A DNA stretch of 64,000 nt, taken from NCBI GenBank assembly GCA_900320055.1, contig ONQS01000004.1, forward strand, positions 23,062 to 87,061. Direction: 5' to 3'. A program made the translations under genes and the position numbers. Shown one piece after another: positions 1-8,825 of the stretch. The first letter of the stretch is position 1, and each line of letters begins with the position of its first letter. Under the pieces are notes generated by a model. The model made no database searches. It was not told the DNA's origin and saw nothing but the letters and a program-made list of their open reading frames with translations. The DNA comes from an uncultured Prevotellaceae bacterium (GTDB lineage: Bacteria > Bacteroidota > Bacteroidia > Bacteroidales > Muribaculaceae).

Positions 1-1197
1 GATTACATCACTTTCAGGTCGGGTTTTGCCTTCATCCTGTCGCTGTTTATCGGTATCGTGATAGGCCGTCGCATCATCTTCAGGCTCAAGAGTCACCAGA
101 TGTGTGACAAGGAGCGTGACGAGAAGTTGGGCGGTAACTCTGCCAAGCAGGGCACCCCTACCATGGGCGGTATCATCATTATCATCTCGATATTGGTGCC
201 GTGCCTGCTGCTGGGCAAACTCAACAATGTGTACATGTTGCTCATGGTCGTGTCCACCCTGTGGTGCGGCGCTCTGGGATTTGCCGACGACTATATCAAA
301 GTCTTCCACCACAATAAGGAGGGCCTCAAGGGCAAGTTCAAGATTGTGGGCCAGGTGGGCTTGGGCCTGATTGTGGGTCTGACCATGTATCTGAGCCCCG
401 CCATTGTGATGAACGAGAACGTGCACGTCACCAACCGCAACGAGACTCCCGAGTTGGTCGAGGTTCATAAGTCACAGGCGGTCAAGGCGACCAAGACGAC
501 GCTACCCTTTGTCAAGAACCATAACTTTGACTATGCCTATTTCACCAAGTGGATGGGTAAGTACAAGCAGACGGGCGGATGGATCCTGTTCATTCTGGTG
601 ACCATCTTTGTCATCACGGCTGTGAGCAATGGCGCTAACCTGACCGACGGCGTGGACGGCTTGGCAACGGGCACTTCGGCTATCATCGGAGTGGCGCTAG
701 CCATCATGTGCTATCTGGGAGGCAATGTCATCTATTCATCCTACCTGAATATCATGTACATCCCTGATAGCAGCGAATTGGTAGTGTATGCCGCGGCATT
801 TATCGGTGCCACCATCGGTTTCTTGTGGTACAATTCTTTCCCGGCTCAGGTGTTTATGGGCGATACGGGCAGTCTGTGCCTGGGCGGCATCATCGCGGTG
901 TTTGCCGTGCTCATCCGCAAGGAGTGGCTCATCCCCCTGCTGTGCGGCATCTTCCTGATCGAGGAATTGTCGGTTATCTTGCAGGTGTGGTATGTGAAGC
1001 GTCATGGCTCGGGCAAGCGCTTGTTCAAGATGACGCCTCTGCATCATCACTTCACCATCGATCCAGCCAAGATCACTTGGGACTATAAGGTCAAAACTCC
1101 CGACCATCGCATTCCCGAGGCCAAGATCGTGATGCGCTTCTTCCTGGTGAGCATCCTGCTTGCAGCACTCACGTTTGTAACCCTCAAGATCCGTTAA
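1..1197 (+). CDS. mraY: Phospho-N-acetylmuramoyl-pentapeptide-transferase (5' truncated by window)
   Basis: MraY is an integral inner-membrane enzyme that transfers phospho-MurNAc-pentapeptide from UDP to undecaprenyl phosphate, giving lipid I. The reading frame is open from base 1, so the first few dozen residues lie outside the window. Visible signatures are the NLTDGVDGLATG motif near base 637, FMGDTGS near base 853 and the triple-His motif near base 1042, all part of the active site. About nine hydrophobic segments are present. Two insertions, a charged stretch near bases 415-540 and one after the His triplet, match the longer Bacteroidetes form of the enzyme. murD follows after 43 bases on the same strand, so this is the first visible gene of the division and cell-wall operon. 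Confidence 0.97.
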   Translation, partial: DYITFRSGFAFILSLFIGIVIGRRIIFRLKSHQMCDKERDEKLGGNSAKQGTPTMGGIIIIISILVPCLLLGKLNNVYMLLMVVSTLWCGALGFADDYIKVFHHNKEGLKGKFKIVGQVGLGLIVGLTMYLSPAIVMNENVHVTNRNETPELVEVHKSQAVKATKTTLPFVKNHNFDYAYFTKWMGKYKQTGGWILFILVTIFVITAVSNGANLTDGVDGLATGTSAIIGVALAIMCYLGGNVIYSSYLNIMYIPDSSELVVYAAAFIGATIGFLWYNSFPAQVFMGDTGSLCLGGIIAVFAVLIRKEWLIPLLCGIFLIEELSVILQVWYVKRHGSGKRLFKMTPLHHHFTIDPAKITWDYKVKTPDHRIPEAKIVMRFFLVSILLAALTFVTLKIR

Positions 1198-1240
1198 TTA
1201 TCAGACAACCAACAATATAATACGATATATATATACAACT

Positions 1241-2587
1241 ATGGCAAAACGATTAGTAGTATTGGGCGGCGGTGAGAGTGGCGCCGGTGCGGCAGTTCTG
1301 GCACAGGTCAAGGGCATGGACGTGTGGCTGAGCGATGCCGGCACGATAGGCCAGACCTACAAGGACCTGCTCAATCAGTATAACATAGCCTGGGAAGAGG
1401 GCGGACACACCCCCGAGAAGATCCTCAATGCCGACGAGATCGTCAAGAGCCCCGGCATCCCCGACACCGCACCCATGGTCAAGCAGGCCATCGAGCGGGG
1501 CATCCCCATTGTGAGCGAGATTGAGTTTGCGGGACGTTATACCGATGCCAAGATGGTGTGCATCACCGGTAGCAATGGCAAGACGACCACAACCAAACTC
1601 ACCTACCATATCTTCAAGAAGGCGGGTCTGAATGTCGGCCTTGCAGGCAATGTGGGCCGCAGTCTGGCCCTGCAAGTGGCCACCGAGCACCACGACGTGT
1701 ACATCATCGAGTTGAGCAGTTTCCAACTCGATAACATGTATGACTTCAAAGCCAATGTAGCCGTGCTGCTCAACATCACGCCCGATCATCTCGACCGCTA
1801 CGACTATAAGATGGAAAACTATGCCGCTGCCAAGTTCCGCATCACGCAGAATCAGTCTGATGAGGATTCGTTCATCTTCTGGCAGAACGACCCCATCATC
1901 GCATCGCAGTTGAAGCAGCACAACTTGGAGTCAAAGATGCTGAGTTTCACGGCCGATGATGATGCCAGCAATGCCGCTTGGGTGCATGACGGAGTGCTTA
2001 ATTTCAACATCGATGGCGATCGATGGGATATTGCCCGCGATCAGTTGTCGCTCAAGGGGTTGCACAATGTTTATAATACGATGGCGGCAGGACTGTCGGC
2101 ACAGGTGTTTGACATCCGTAAGGATGTGATACGTGAGGCGCTGGCCGACTTTGAGGCTGTGCCTCATCGTCTGGAGTATGTCGATACGGTCGATGGCGTG
2201 CGCTATATCAACGATAGCAAGGCGACCAATGTCGATGCCTGCTGGTATGCCCTCGAAAGTGTCAACGAGCCCTGCGTGCTCATCTTGGGTGGCATCGATA
2301 AGGGCAACGACTACAGCCAGATCGAGCCCCTGGTCAAGGAGAAGGTCTCGGCCATCGTGTGCCTGGGTGTGGACAATGCCAAACTGCATAGTTTCTTTGA
2401 CGGGAAAGTGCCCGTGGTCACCGACGCCTCCAGCATGCCCGAGTGCATGGACAAGTGCCGCATGCTGGCTCATGAGGGCTACACGGTGCTGCTCTCGCCG
2501 TGCTGCGCCAGTTTCGACCTGTTCAACGGCATGGCCGATCGAGGCAATCAGTTCAAGGAGTGCGTCAAGAAGATGAAAGGCAATTAA
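1241..2587 (+). CDS. murD: UDP-N-acetylmuramoyl-L-alanine--D-glutamate ligase
   Basis: A cytoplasmic Mur ligase that adds D-glutamate to UDP-MurNAc-L-Ala using ATP. The protein has 448 residues, the usual MurD length. An N-terminal Rossmann-like domain with a Gly-rich start (LGGGESGAG) is followed by the ATP loop GSNGKTTTTK near residue 110, the central-domain motif TPDHLDRY, and the C-terminal domain with NDSKATN and LGGIDKG. It sits between mraY and ftsW, the standard dcw order. The ATG lies 43 bases after the mraY stop, in an AT-rich spacer without a clear Shine-Dalgarno sequence, which is usual in Bacteroidetes. Confidence 0.97.
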   Translation: MAKRLVVLGGGESGAGAAVLAQVKGMDVWLSDAGTIGQTYKDLLNQYNIAWEEGGHTPEKILNADEIVKSPGIPDTAPMVKQAIERGIPIVSEIEFAGRYTDAKMVCITGSNGKTTTTKLTYHIFKKAGLNVGLAGNVGRSLALQVATEHHDVYIIELSSFQLDNMYDFKANVAVLLNITPDHLDRYDYKMENYAAAKFRITQNQSDEDSFIFWQNDPIIASQLKQHNLESKMLSFTADDDASNAAWVHDGVLNFNIDGDRWDIARDQLSLKGLHNVYNTMAAGLSAQVFDIRKDVIREALADFEAVPHRLEYVDTVDGVRYINDSKATNVDACWYALESVNEPCVLILGGIDKGNDYSQIEPLVKEKVSAIVCLGVDNAKLHSFFDGKVPVVTDASSMPECMDKCRMLAHEGYTVLLSPCCASFDLFNGMADRGNQFKECVKKMKGN

Positions 2588-2616
2588 GCGAATATTTTCT
2601 ACCAAGTAGCCAAATT

Positions 2617-3969
2617 ATGTCTCCTGCCGAAAAGACAAATAAATATCACGAAATATCCCAGAAGTATGGCGATCCATGGATCTGGGGCATCTACATCATG
2701 CTGCTCATCATCTCGATTGTCGAGAGTTACAGTGCGTCGAGCCGCGAAATCGCAGCCCAGGGCATCTACATGCCCATCATCAAGCAGTGCATCTTTCTGG
2801 GCGCTGGCGCGCTGTGCGTGGTCGGATTGCAGCGCATCGACTATAACAAGCCTCAATTCCTGTATGCCATGATTCCAGGTCTGGCGGTGATCACGGTGTT
2901 CACCCTGATTTATGTCATGTTCTTTGGCGAGATCATCAATGGCGCCCGCCGAGCCATGACCATTATCCCGGGCCTGGTGACTCTGCAGCCTGCCGAGTTG
3001 GCCAAACTGTCGATCGTTACCATCCTGTCCTATATTTTCGCCAAGTCGCAGAAGAATCAGGATATCAGCACCCGAGGCCTTGTCGCGGCCGCTGTCGCTG
3101 TAGGCATCTATGGCCTGTTGATGATCAAGAGCGGCTTGACCAATACGTTGCTGCTGATAGCCATCAGTGGCTCGATGCTGCTCATTGGTGGCGCCCGCTT
3201 TAAGAAAATCCTCATCTTGATGGGTTTCTTTGTCATTATGCTTGGCTTCTTCGTCATCATCAAGAATAATAATGACAAGAAGGAGGAGATGTTCTACGAG
3301 ACGCAGAAGGAGATGCAGATTGCCGCTCCGGTTGCCAATTCTGCACAGGCTCACGACGGAAGCAGCGAAGAGGACCGAACAGGCACCAGGAAGAGCCGTT
3401 TCCGGGAATGGTTGAACAGCGATTCGCTGGTTTACCGTCCCATCACGCCCAAGAATCAGCAGGAGATGTTCTCCCGCATGGCACAGGCCCATGGCGGCCT
3501 CTTCGGCGTGGGCATCGGCAAGTCGCGTGAGTGCAGCCGTCTGCCGCTTGCCTTCAGTGACTATATCTACTCGATTATCGTCGAGGAGACCGGATTTGTG
3601 GGCGGCGTGTTTGTCCTGTTGCTGTATCTGTCGCTACTGGGACGGGCGGCGATGATTGTGCGGCGCAGCAAGCGCGTGTTGCCCTCCCTGCTGGTCATTG
3701 GCATGGCGTCGTTTATCACGTTCCAGGCCCTGTTCCACATGGCCATCAACGTGGGCGTGTTCCCTGTGTCGGGTCAGCCGTTGTCACTCATCTCCAAGGG
3801 AGGTACATCGATCATCGTGATCAGTATCGCGTTTGGTGTGATGCTGAGCGTCAGCCGCACCATCGCTAATTACGGAAACAAAAAAGTGAAGGCAGAGGAG
3901 ACTCCCATCATCGAGGGTCTGGATGCCGAGAACCCAACAGAAATACCTGCTAAAAATGTCTGGAAATAA
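2617..3969 (+). CDS. ftsW: Septal SEDS glycosyltransferase / lipid II polymerase FtsW
   Basis: FtsW is the SEDS-family membrane protein that polymerises septal peptidoglycan with its partner transpeptidase. I start it at the ATG at 2617 (MSPAEK), giving 450 residues; the open frame continues upstream but only through antisense-like sequence overlapping murD. Signature stretches are LQPAELAKL around residue 125 and SGQPLSLISKGGTS around residue 382. Between them lies a long hydrophilic, charged loop (about residues 215-290, rich in Lys, Glu and Asp), which is larger than in E. coli FtsW but common in Bacteroidetes. The 3' end overlaps murG by 14 bases, implying translational coupling. Confidence 0.95.
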   Translation: MSPAEKTNKYHEISQKYGDPWIWGIYIMLLIISIVESYSASSREIAAQGIYMPIIKQCIFLGAGALCVVGLQRIDYNKPQFLYAMIPGLAVITVFTLIYVMFFGEIINGARRAMTIIPGLVTLQPAELAKLSIVTILSYIFAKSQKNQDISTRGLVAAAVAVGIYGLLMIKSGLTNTLLLIAISGSMLLIGGARFKKILILMGFFVIMLGFFVIIKNNNDKKEEMFYETQKEMQIAAPVANSAQAHDGSSEEDRTGTRKSRFREWLNSDSLVYRPITPKNQQEMFSRMAQAHGGLFGVGIGKSRECSRLPLAFSDYIYSIIVEETGFVGGVFVLLLYLSLLGRAAMIVRRSKRVLPSLLVIGMASFITFQALFHMAINVGVFPVSGQPLSLISKGGTSIIVISIAFGVMLSVSRTIANYGNKKVKAEETPIIEGLDAENPTEIPAKNVWK

Positions 3970-5089
3970 CAATCAACAACTCAATGTGCTGGTGAGCGGT
4001 GGAGGTACCGGCGGTCACATTTTTCCCGCCCTGTCCATCGCCAACGAGGTGCGTCGTCGTCATCCTGAGGCCAATATCCTGTTTGTAGGAGCCGAGGGAC
4101 GTATGGAAATGGAAAAAGTCCCTGCTGCAGGCTATAAAATCATCGGTCTGCCTGTGAGCGGTTTTGACCGTAAGCACCTGTTGCGTAACATCAAGGTTGT
4201 GGCCCGATTGCTCAAGAGCATGAACATGGCCCGTAACATCCTCAAGGATTTTAAGCCCGATATCGCTATCGGAGTGGGCGGTTATGCCAGTGGCCCCATG
4301 CTCAAAGAGGCCCAGAAACAGGGCATTCCCACACTCTTGCAGGAGCAGAATTCTTATGCAGGAGTGACCAACAAACTGTTGGCCGCTAAGGCTGATCGCA
4401 TCTGTGTGGCCTATGAGGGTATGGAACGTTTCTTCCCTCAAGACAAGATCGTGCTCACTGGCAACCCCGTCAGGCGCAACCTGCTGGAGTGTGGTGCCAC
4501 GCCCGAACAGGCCCGTCAGGCCATGGGCGTTGACCCCAACCGCAAGACGATCCTTATCATCGGCGGCAGCCTGGGTGCGCGCACTATCAACAACGCCATC
4601 ATCAGCGGCTTGCAGCAGATAGGCGAAGCATCCTATAACGTGCAGGTGCTGTGGCAGACGGGCAAGATCTATGACCGGCAGTGCCGAGAGGCGCTCGAAG
4701 CCTCGGGCGTGAAAAATGTGTCGCAGATGGCCTTTATCAGCAACATGGACATGGCCTATCGTGCTGCAGACCTCGTCGTGTCGCGTGCGGGAGCCAGTTC
4801 GATTTCAGAACTGCAGTTGCTCGGCAAGCCTGCCATTCTGGTGCCCTCTCCCAATGTGGCCGAAGACCATCAGACCAAAAACGCCCTGGCTCTGTCAACC
4901 CGTGATGCCGCTATCATGGTCACCGATGCCGACGCATCTGCTCTGCTCGTGGACACCATGCTCAAGACTGTCACCGACGACGCCTTGTTGACCTCTCTGG
5001 GCGACAACGTCTCCAAGATGGCGCTGCGCGACGCTGCCGAGCGCATTGTTGACGAGGTGGAAAGCATCATTCATATAACCAAAGCATAA
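3956..5089 (+). CDS. murG: UDP-GlcNAc--lipid I N-acetylglucosaminyltransferase
   Basis: MurG is a peripheral GT28 glycosyltransferase on the inner face of the membrane that converts lipid I to lipid II. The ATG at 3956 gives 377 residues. The N-terminal donor/acceptor loop GGTGGHIFPAL is at about residues 14-24, the second Gly-rich loop GVGGYASGP is near residue 105, and the C-terminal domain has GGSLGA and the UDP-GlcNAc-binding SRAGASSISEL stretch. It overlaps the ftsW stop and is followed by murC after 21 bases. Confidence 0.97.
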   Translation: MSGNNNQQLNVLVSGGGTGGHIFPALSIANEVRRRHPEANILFVGAEGRMEMEKVPAAGYKIIGLPVSGFDRKHLLRNIKVVARLLKSMNMARNILKDFKPDIAIGVGGYASGPMLKEAQKQGIPTLLQEQNSYAGVTNKLLAAKADRICVAYEGMERFFPQDKIVLTGNPVRRNLLECGATPEQARQAMGVDPNRKTILIIGGSLGARTINNAIISGLQQIGEASYNVQVLWQTGKIYDRQCREALEASGVKNVSQMAFISNMDMAYRAADLVVSRAGASSISELQLLGKPAILVPSPNVAEDHQTKNALALSTRDAAIMVTDADASALLVDTMLKTVTDDALLTSLGDNVSKMALRDAAERIVDEVESIIHITKA

Positions 5090-5110
5090 CCGTTTCAATA
5101 CTAGGAAGTG

Positions 5111-6493
5111 ATGAGAGAGTTTGATTCACTGTATTTTGTGGGAGCAGGTGGCATTGGCATGGCTGCTCTCGAGCGCTATTACCTGGCTCAAGGCAAGCGC
5201 ATTGCTGGATATGACCGCACGCCCAGCGACCTGACCCATGCCCTGCAGCAGGAGGGCGTGCACATCGACTTTGACGAGAATCCTGAACTCATACCCGATT
5301 ACTGCCGTGACCCGGAGCGCACTCTGGTGGTATATACTCCCGCTATCCCCGACACGCATCAGGGTCTGGCCTACTTCCGCGAGCATGGCTTCGAGGTTCT
5401 CAAGCGTGCCGCCTTGCTTGGCATGGTGACCCGCAATAGCAAGGGACTGTGTTTTGCCGGCACCCACGGCAAGACCACCACATCGAGCATGGCTGCCCAT
5501 ATCCTGCACGATTCGGGCATAGGCTGTAACGCCTTTTTAGGTGGTGTGCTGCGCAACTACGACAGCAACTTCCTGTTGTCCTCGACCAGCCCCTACTCGG
5601 TGATTGAGGCCGATGAGTTTGACCGTTCGTTCCACCATCTGAGGCCTTACATCGCCGTGGTCACATCGACCGACCCGGATCATCTCGACATTTATGGCAC
5701 CCCCGAGGCCTATCTCGAGAGTTTTGCCCACTTTACCGAACTGGTGCAGCCGGGCGGCTCGCTGATCGTTCACACGGGCCTAGCGCTCAAGCCACGGGTG
5801 GGCAATGACGTCACCACCTACACCTATGGCCGTGAAGAGGGCGACTTCCATGCCGCCAACATCCGCAAGCGCGATGGGGAAATCACGTTTGACCTGGTTA
5901 CACCGTGGGAGACTATCGCCGACGTCAGCCTGGGCGTGCCTGTCGATATCAATATCGAGAACGCTATTGCCGCCATGGCCGCATGCCGCCTGATCGAGGT
6001 GCCAGCCGATGCCATGCGCAAGGCTATCGCCTCCTTTATGGGACCCAAGCGTCGCTTTGAGTTCTGGCTTAAGGAGCCTGGCGATAAGGGCAAGGTGATG
6101 ATTGATGACTATGCCCATCATCCCGACGAGTTGCGTGCCAGCATCGCCTCAGTGCGCGATCTATATCCCGGCCGGCGCTTGACCGTTATTTTCCAACCCC
6201 ATCTGTATACCCGCACCAGGGATTTCGCTCCAGGCTTTGCCCAGGCATTGTCGCTGGCCGATGAGGTGATCTTGCTACCCATCTATCCGGCACGCGAGCA
6301 ACCGATTCCCGGCGTGACGAGCGAAATGATTCTAAATCAAGTGAGTAGCACAAAAAAATGCATTTACTCTAAAGAAAATTTGATTAGGTCGATAGAATTG
6401 AGTAATTTTGACGTCTTATTGACAGCGGGTGCCGGCGATATCGCTAATCTGCTGCCACAGATATGCGTTGAATTCAAGAAGCAGAAGCAGTGA
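5111..6493 (+). CDS. murC: UDP-N-acetylmuramate--L-alanine ligase
   Basis: MurC ligates L-alanine to UDP-MurNAc in the cytoplasm. I take the ATG at 5111 (460 residues) rather than the in-frame GTG three bases earlier. The N-terminal GAGGIGMAAL Rossmann loop, ATP loop GTHGKTTTS near residue 117, STDPDHLD and DDYAHHPDE motifs are all present. The final 45 codons (from about base 6330) are unusually AT-rich, with runs of Lys, Asn, Ile and Ser codons unlike the rest of the gene; this patch holds a consensus promoter for the downstream genes (see 6379-6410). The stop overlaps the ftsQ GTG start. Confidence 0.96.
   Translation: MREFDSLYFVGAGGIGMAALERYYLAQGKRIAGYDRTPSDLTHALQQEGVHIDFDENPELIPDYCRDPERTLVVYTPAIPDTHQGLAYFREHGFEVLKRAALLGMVTRNSKGLCFAGTHGKTTTSSMAAHILHDSGIGCNAFLGGVLRNYDSNFLLSSTSPYSVIEADEFDRSFHHLRPYIAVVTSTDPDHLDIYGTPEAYLESFAHFTELVQPGGSLIVHTGLALKPRVGNDVTTYTYGREEGDFHAANIRKRDGEITFDLVTPWETIADVSLGVPVDINIENAIAAMAACRLIEVPADAMRKAIASFMGPKRRFEFWLKEPGDKGKVMIDDYAHHPDELRASIASVRDLYPGRRLTVIFQPHLYTRTRDFAPGFAQALSLADEVILLPIYPAREQPIPGVTSEMILNQVSSTKKCIYSKENLIRSIELSNFDVLLTAGAGDIANLLPQICVEFKKQKQ
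6379..6410 (+). promoter_or_regulatory. Internal promoter within murC, upstream of ftsQAZ
   Basis: TTTG at 6379-6382, a 20-base spacer and TAATTTTG at 6403-6410 match the Bacteroidetes sigma-ABfr consensus exactly. The site lies in the AT-rich tail of murC, 79 bases before the ftsQ GTG, and could drive ftsQ-ftsA-ftsZ independently. Seen as a motif match only; function is inferred. Confidence 0.6.
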
Positions 6494-7404
6494 AACGGCT
6501 GATACAAAATAGCATACTGATTTTGCTGGCTGTTGCGCTGACTGTCGGTGTTGTGTGGGCGCGCAACAAGTCGCGTGGTGAGTTGTGCACTCATGTCGAG
6601 GTGGAAGTCATCAATGCCGACAGCACGTCGTTTGTCACACCCCAGGGCGTTCTCAGCGACCTTAAGGGGCAAGGCATCAGCGTGGTGGGCAAGCGCATGG
6701 GAGATATTGACGCATCCGATATTGAAGAGGCGTTGCGCATCTCGCCCTATTTGGAGAGTGCCGACATCGTGAAGTGTCAGGACGGCCGTCTGCTCATCCG
6801 CGTGAGTCAGTTGGTGCCCGTCTTCAGGGTGTTTGACGGTGACAATTCCTACTATGTGAACCGTGCCGGCAAGCACATGGCTGCGACCAACTATTATCAC
6901 AGCGACGTGCCTGTGGTGCAGGGACACTTCACCCGCAAGTATCCGCCCACGCGGTTGCTGCCTCTCATCGACTATGTCGAGAAAGACTCGCTGCTGCGCT
7001 CCCTCGTGTCGATGTATGTTGTGCGCGACACCAACAACATCCTGATCGTGCCCACCCTGAGCGGGCATGTGGTGAATATGGGTAACGCCTCGGGATTTGA
7101 GAACAAGTTTGCTAAACTCAGACTGTTCTACGACAAGGTGATGCCCAAGAAGGGGTGGAACACCTACGACACCATCTCGGTCAAGTGGAACCATCAGGTG
7201 GTGGCCACGCGCCGGGTCAAAGCCGTCGAGCAAGTCATCGAGAATAATCCCGAGGACGACGAGCAAGCCCCCGATATCCAGACCATGACGGTGGGAACGG
7301 CTGCCGACTTCAAGCGCTCGGAGCAGGCCGAGGCCGCCAAGGGCGACAATAGCAATGCCGTCAAGGAGGACGACCCAAGCAAAACGACGAAAAAAAATAA
7401 TTAA
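6490..7404 (+). CDS. ftsQ: Cell division protein FtsQ (DivIB-type)
   Basis: FtsQ is a single-pass bitopic protein linking early and late divisome components. The 304-residue product has a short basic N-terminus, one membrane segment at about residues 5-23 (ILILLAVALTVGVVW) and a periplasmic part matching the POTRA/FtsQ domains, weakly conserved as usual in Bacteroidetes. The last 60 residues are low-complexity, acidic and Lys-rich. The start is GTG at 6490, overlapping the murC stop by four bases, so translation is probably coupled. Identification rests on membrane topology plus position between murC and ftsA. Confidence 0.9.
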   Translation: MKRLIQNSILILLAVALTVGVVWARNKSRGELCTHVEVEVINADSTSFVTPQGVLSDLKGQGISVVGKRMGDIDASDIEEALRISPYLESADIVKCQDGRLLIRVSQLVPVFRVFDGDNSYYVNRAGKHMAATNYYHSDVPVVQGHFTRKYPPTRLLPLIDYVEKDSLLRSLVSMYVVRDTNNILIVPTLSGHVVNMGNASGFENKFAKLRLFYDKVMPKKGWNTYDTISVKWNHQVVATRRVKAVEQVIENNPEDDEQAPDIQTMTVGTAADFKRSEQAEAAKGDNSNAVKEDDPSKTTKKNN

Positions 7405-7455
7405 CCAAACATCAGTGTTAAAATAACTATCAAATAAAATATATCAATCGCTTTT

Positions 7456-8772
7456 ATGGAAAAGAACCAATACATTGTAGCACTTGAAATCGGAAGTTCC
7501 AAAATCGTTGGAGCCATTGCCGAGAAAACGTCGGCAGGATACTTGAGTGTAAAGCATCTGCAGGAGGAGCGCCACCTCAACAGCGTGAGGTATGGCATCG
7601 TGCAGAATGTCGAGAATATCAAGAGCAGCATCAACCGCATCCTCAAGAATCTTGAGGGTATGGTGGATGGCCGCATCACCCAGGTGTATATGGGCGTGAG
7701 CGGTCGTTCGCTGCACAGCATCGTCAGTGAGGTCAATCGCAGTGTGGGCTCCACCGAACCCATCACCAAGGAACTCATCGACCGCATCATACATGAGGCA
7801 ACGAGCACTCCCATCCGCAACCACGACACTATCGATATCGTCCCCAGGACGTTCTATGTCGACAAGGTTGAGACCATCAATCCCGTGGGACAGTTCGGCT
7901 CGTCGATCAAGATCAGGGTTAACCTCATCGTCGCTAAACCGTCGCTCAAACTCAACCTCAACCGATTGATGACCTTTGGCATCCCCGTCAAGGACTATAT
8001 CGTTACCCCGCTGGCTGTGGCTGAGCAAATCTTGAGCGAGAGCGACCGCGAACTGGGCTGCATGCTCGTGGATATGGGTGCCGAAACCACCACAGTGGCC
8101 ATCTATCGCAACAAGGCCCTGATCTACCTGAACACCCTGCCACTGGGTGGACGCAACCTGACGCGTGACGTCATGACGGGACTGAATGTGCTTGAAGAGA
8201 CCGCCGAGAACGTCAAGAAGAATATCAACAACCCCTTGGACCCCAACAACGTGAGCAATGTTGTCATCGAGGGTCTCAATGCCCCCGAGGCTGCCAACTA
8301 TATCAGTGCCCGCACGGGTGAAATCATTGCCAACATCAATCAGCAACTGGCCAATGCCGGCGTATCGTCTGACCAGATCCAGAGCATCGTGCTCATCGGT
8401 GGCGGCGCACATCTGGGCGGCTTGCAGCAGAAGTTGGCCGAAACCATCAAGATCAGGGTTCGCATGGGCCAGAACCCGCCGGCACTCAACATCCTCAATC
8501 CCGAGATTAACCGTATGGAGTATATCGAGGTGTTCTCGCTATTGGCTAAGGCTGCCGACATGATTGAGGAAGGCGAGACCTGCATCGAACTGAACAAGTA
8601 TGACGACCCGACCTTTGACAACCCTGCCCTTAGGCAGTATGTGCCTCAGGAGAATGAGGTTAAGAATGAGCCTGTCAAAACCAAGAAGCCCGAGAAGAAG
8701 AACCGTTGGAAAAAGTGGACCGACAAGTTGTCGAGCCTCATGTCTGAGGATGACAACGATGAGGAGCAGTAA
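7456..8772 (+). CDS. ftsA: Cell division protein FtsA
   Basis: FtsA is the actin-like ATPase that tethers FtsZ to the membrane. The 438-residue protein opens with the phosphate-1 motif ALEIGSSKI, has the 1C SHS2 subdomain around residues 80-160, phosphate-2 motif LVDMGAETTTVAIY near residue 205 and the adenosine motif VLIGGGAHLGG near residue 313. The C-terminus (NRWKKWTDKLSSLMS) is an amphipathic helix suited to membrane attachment, followed by an acidic tail. It sits 51 bases after ftsQ and 53 bases before ftsZ. Confidence 0.97.
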   Translation: MEKNQYIVALEIGSSKIVGAIAEKTSAGYLSVKHLQEERHLNSVRYGIVQNVENIKSSINRILKNLEGMVDGRITQVYMGVSGRSLHSIVSEVNRSVGSTEPITKELIDRIIHEATSTPIRNHDTIDIVPRTFYVDKVETINPVGQFGSSIKIRVNLIVAKPSLKLNLNRLMTFGIPVKDYIVTPLAVAEQILSESDRELGCMLVDMGAETTTVAIYRNKALIYLNTLPLGGRNLTRDVMTGLNVLEETAENVKKNINNPLDPNNVSNVVIEGLNAPEAANYISARTGEIIANINQQLANAGVSSDQIQSIVLIGGGAHLGGLQQKLAETIKIRVRMGQNPPALNILNPEINRMEYIEVFSLLAKAADMIEEGETCIELNKYDDPTFDNPALRQYVPQENEVKNEPVKTKKPEKKNRWKKWTDKLSSLMSEDDNDEEQ

Positions 8773-8825
8773 CCACTTGAGACAATAACATATCACCCTA
8801 ACATTAAAACAAATACAGACACAAT

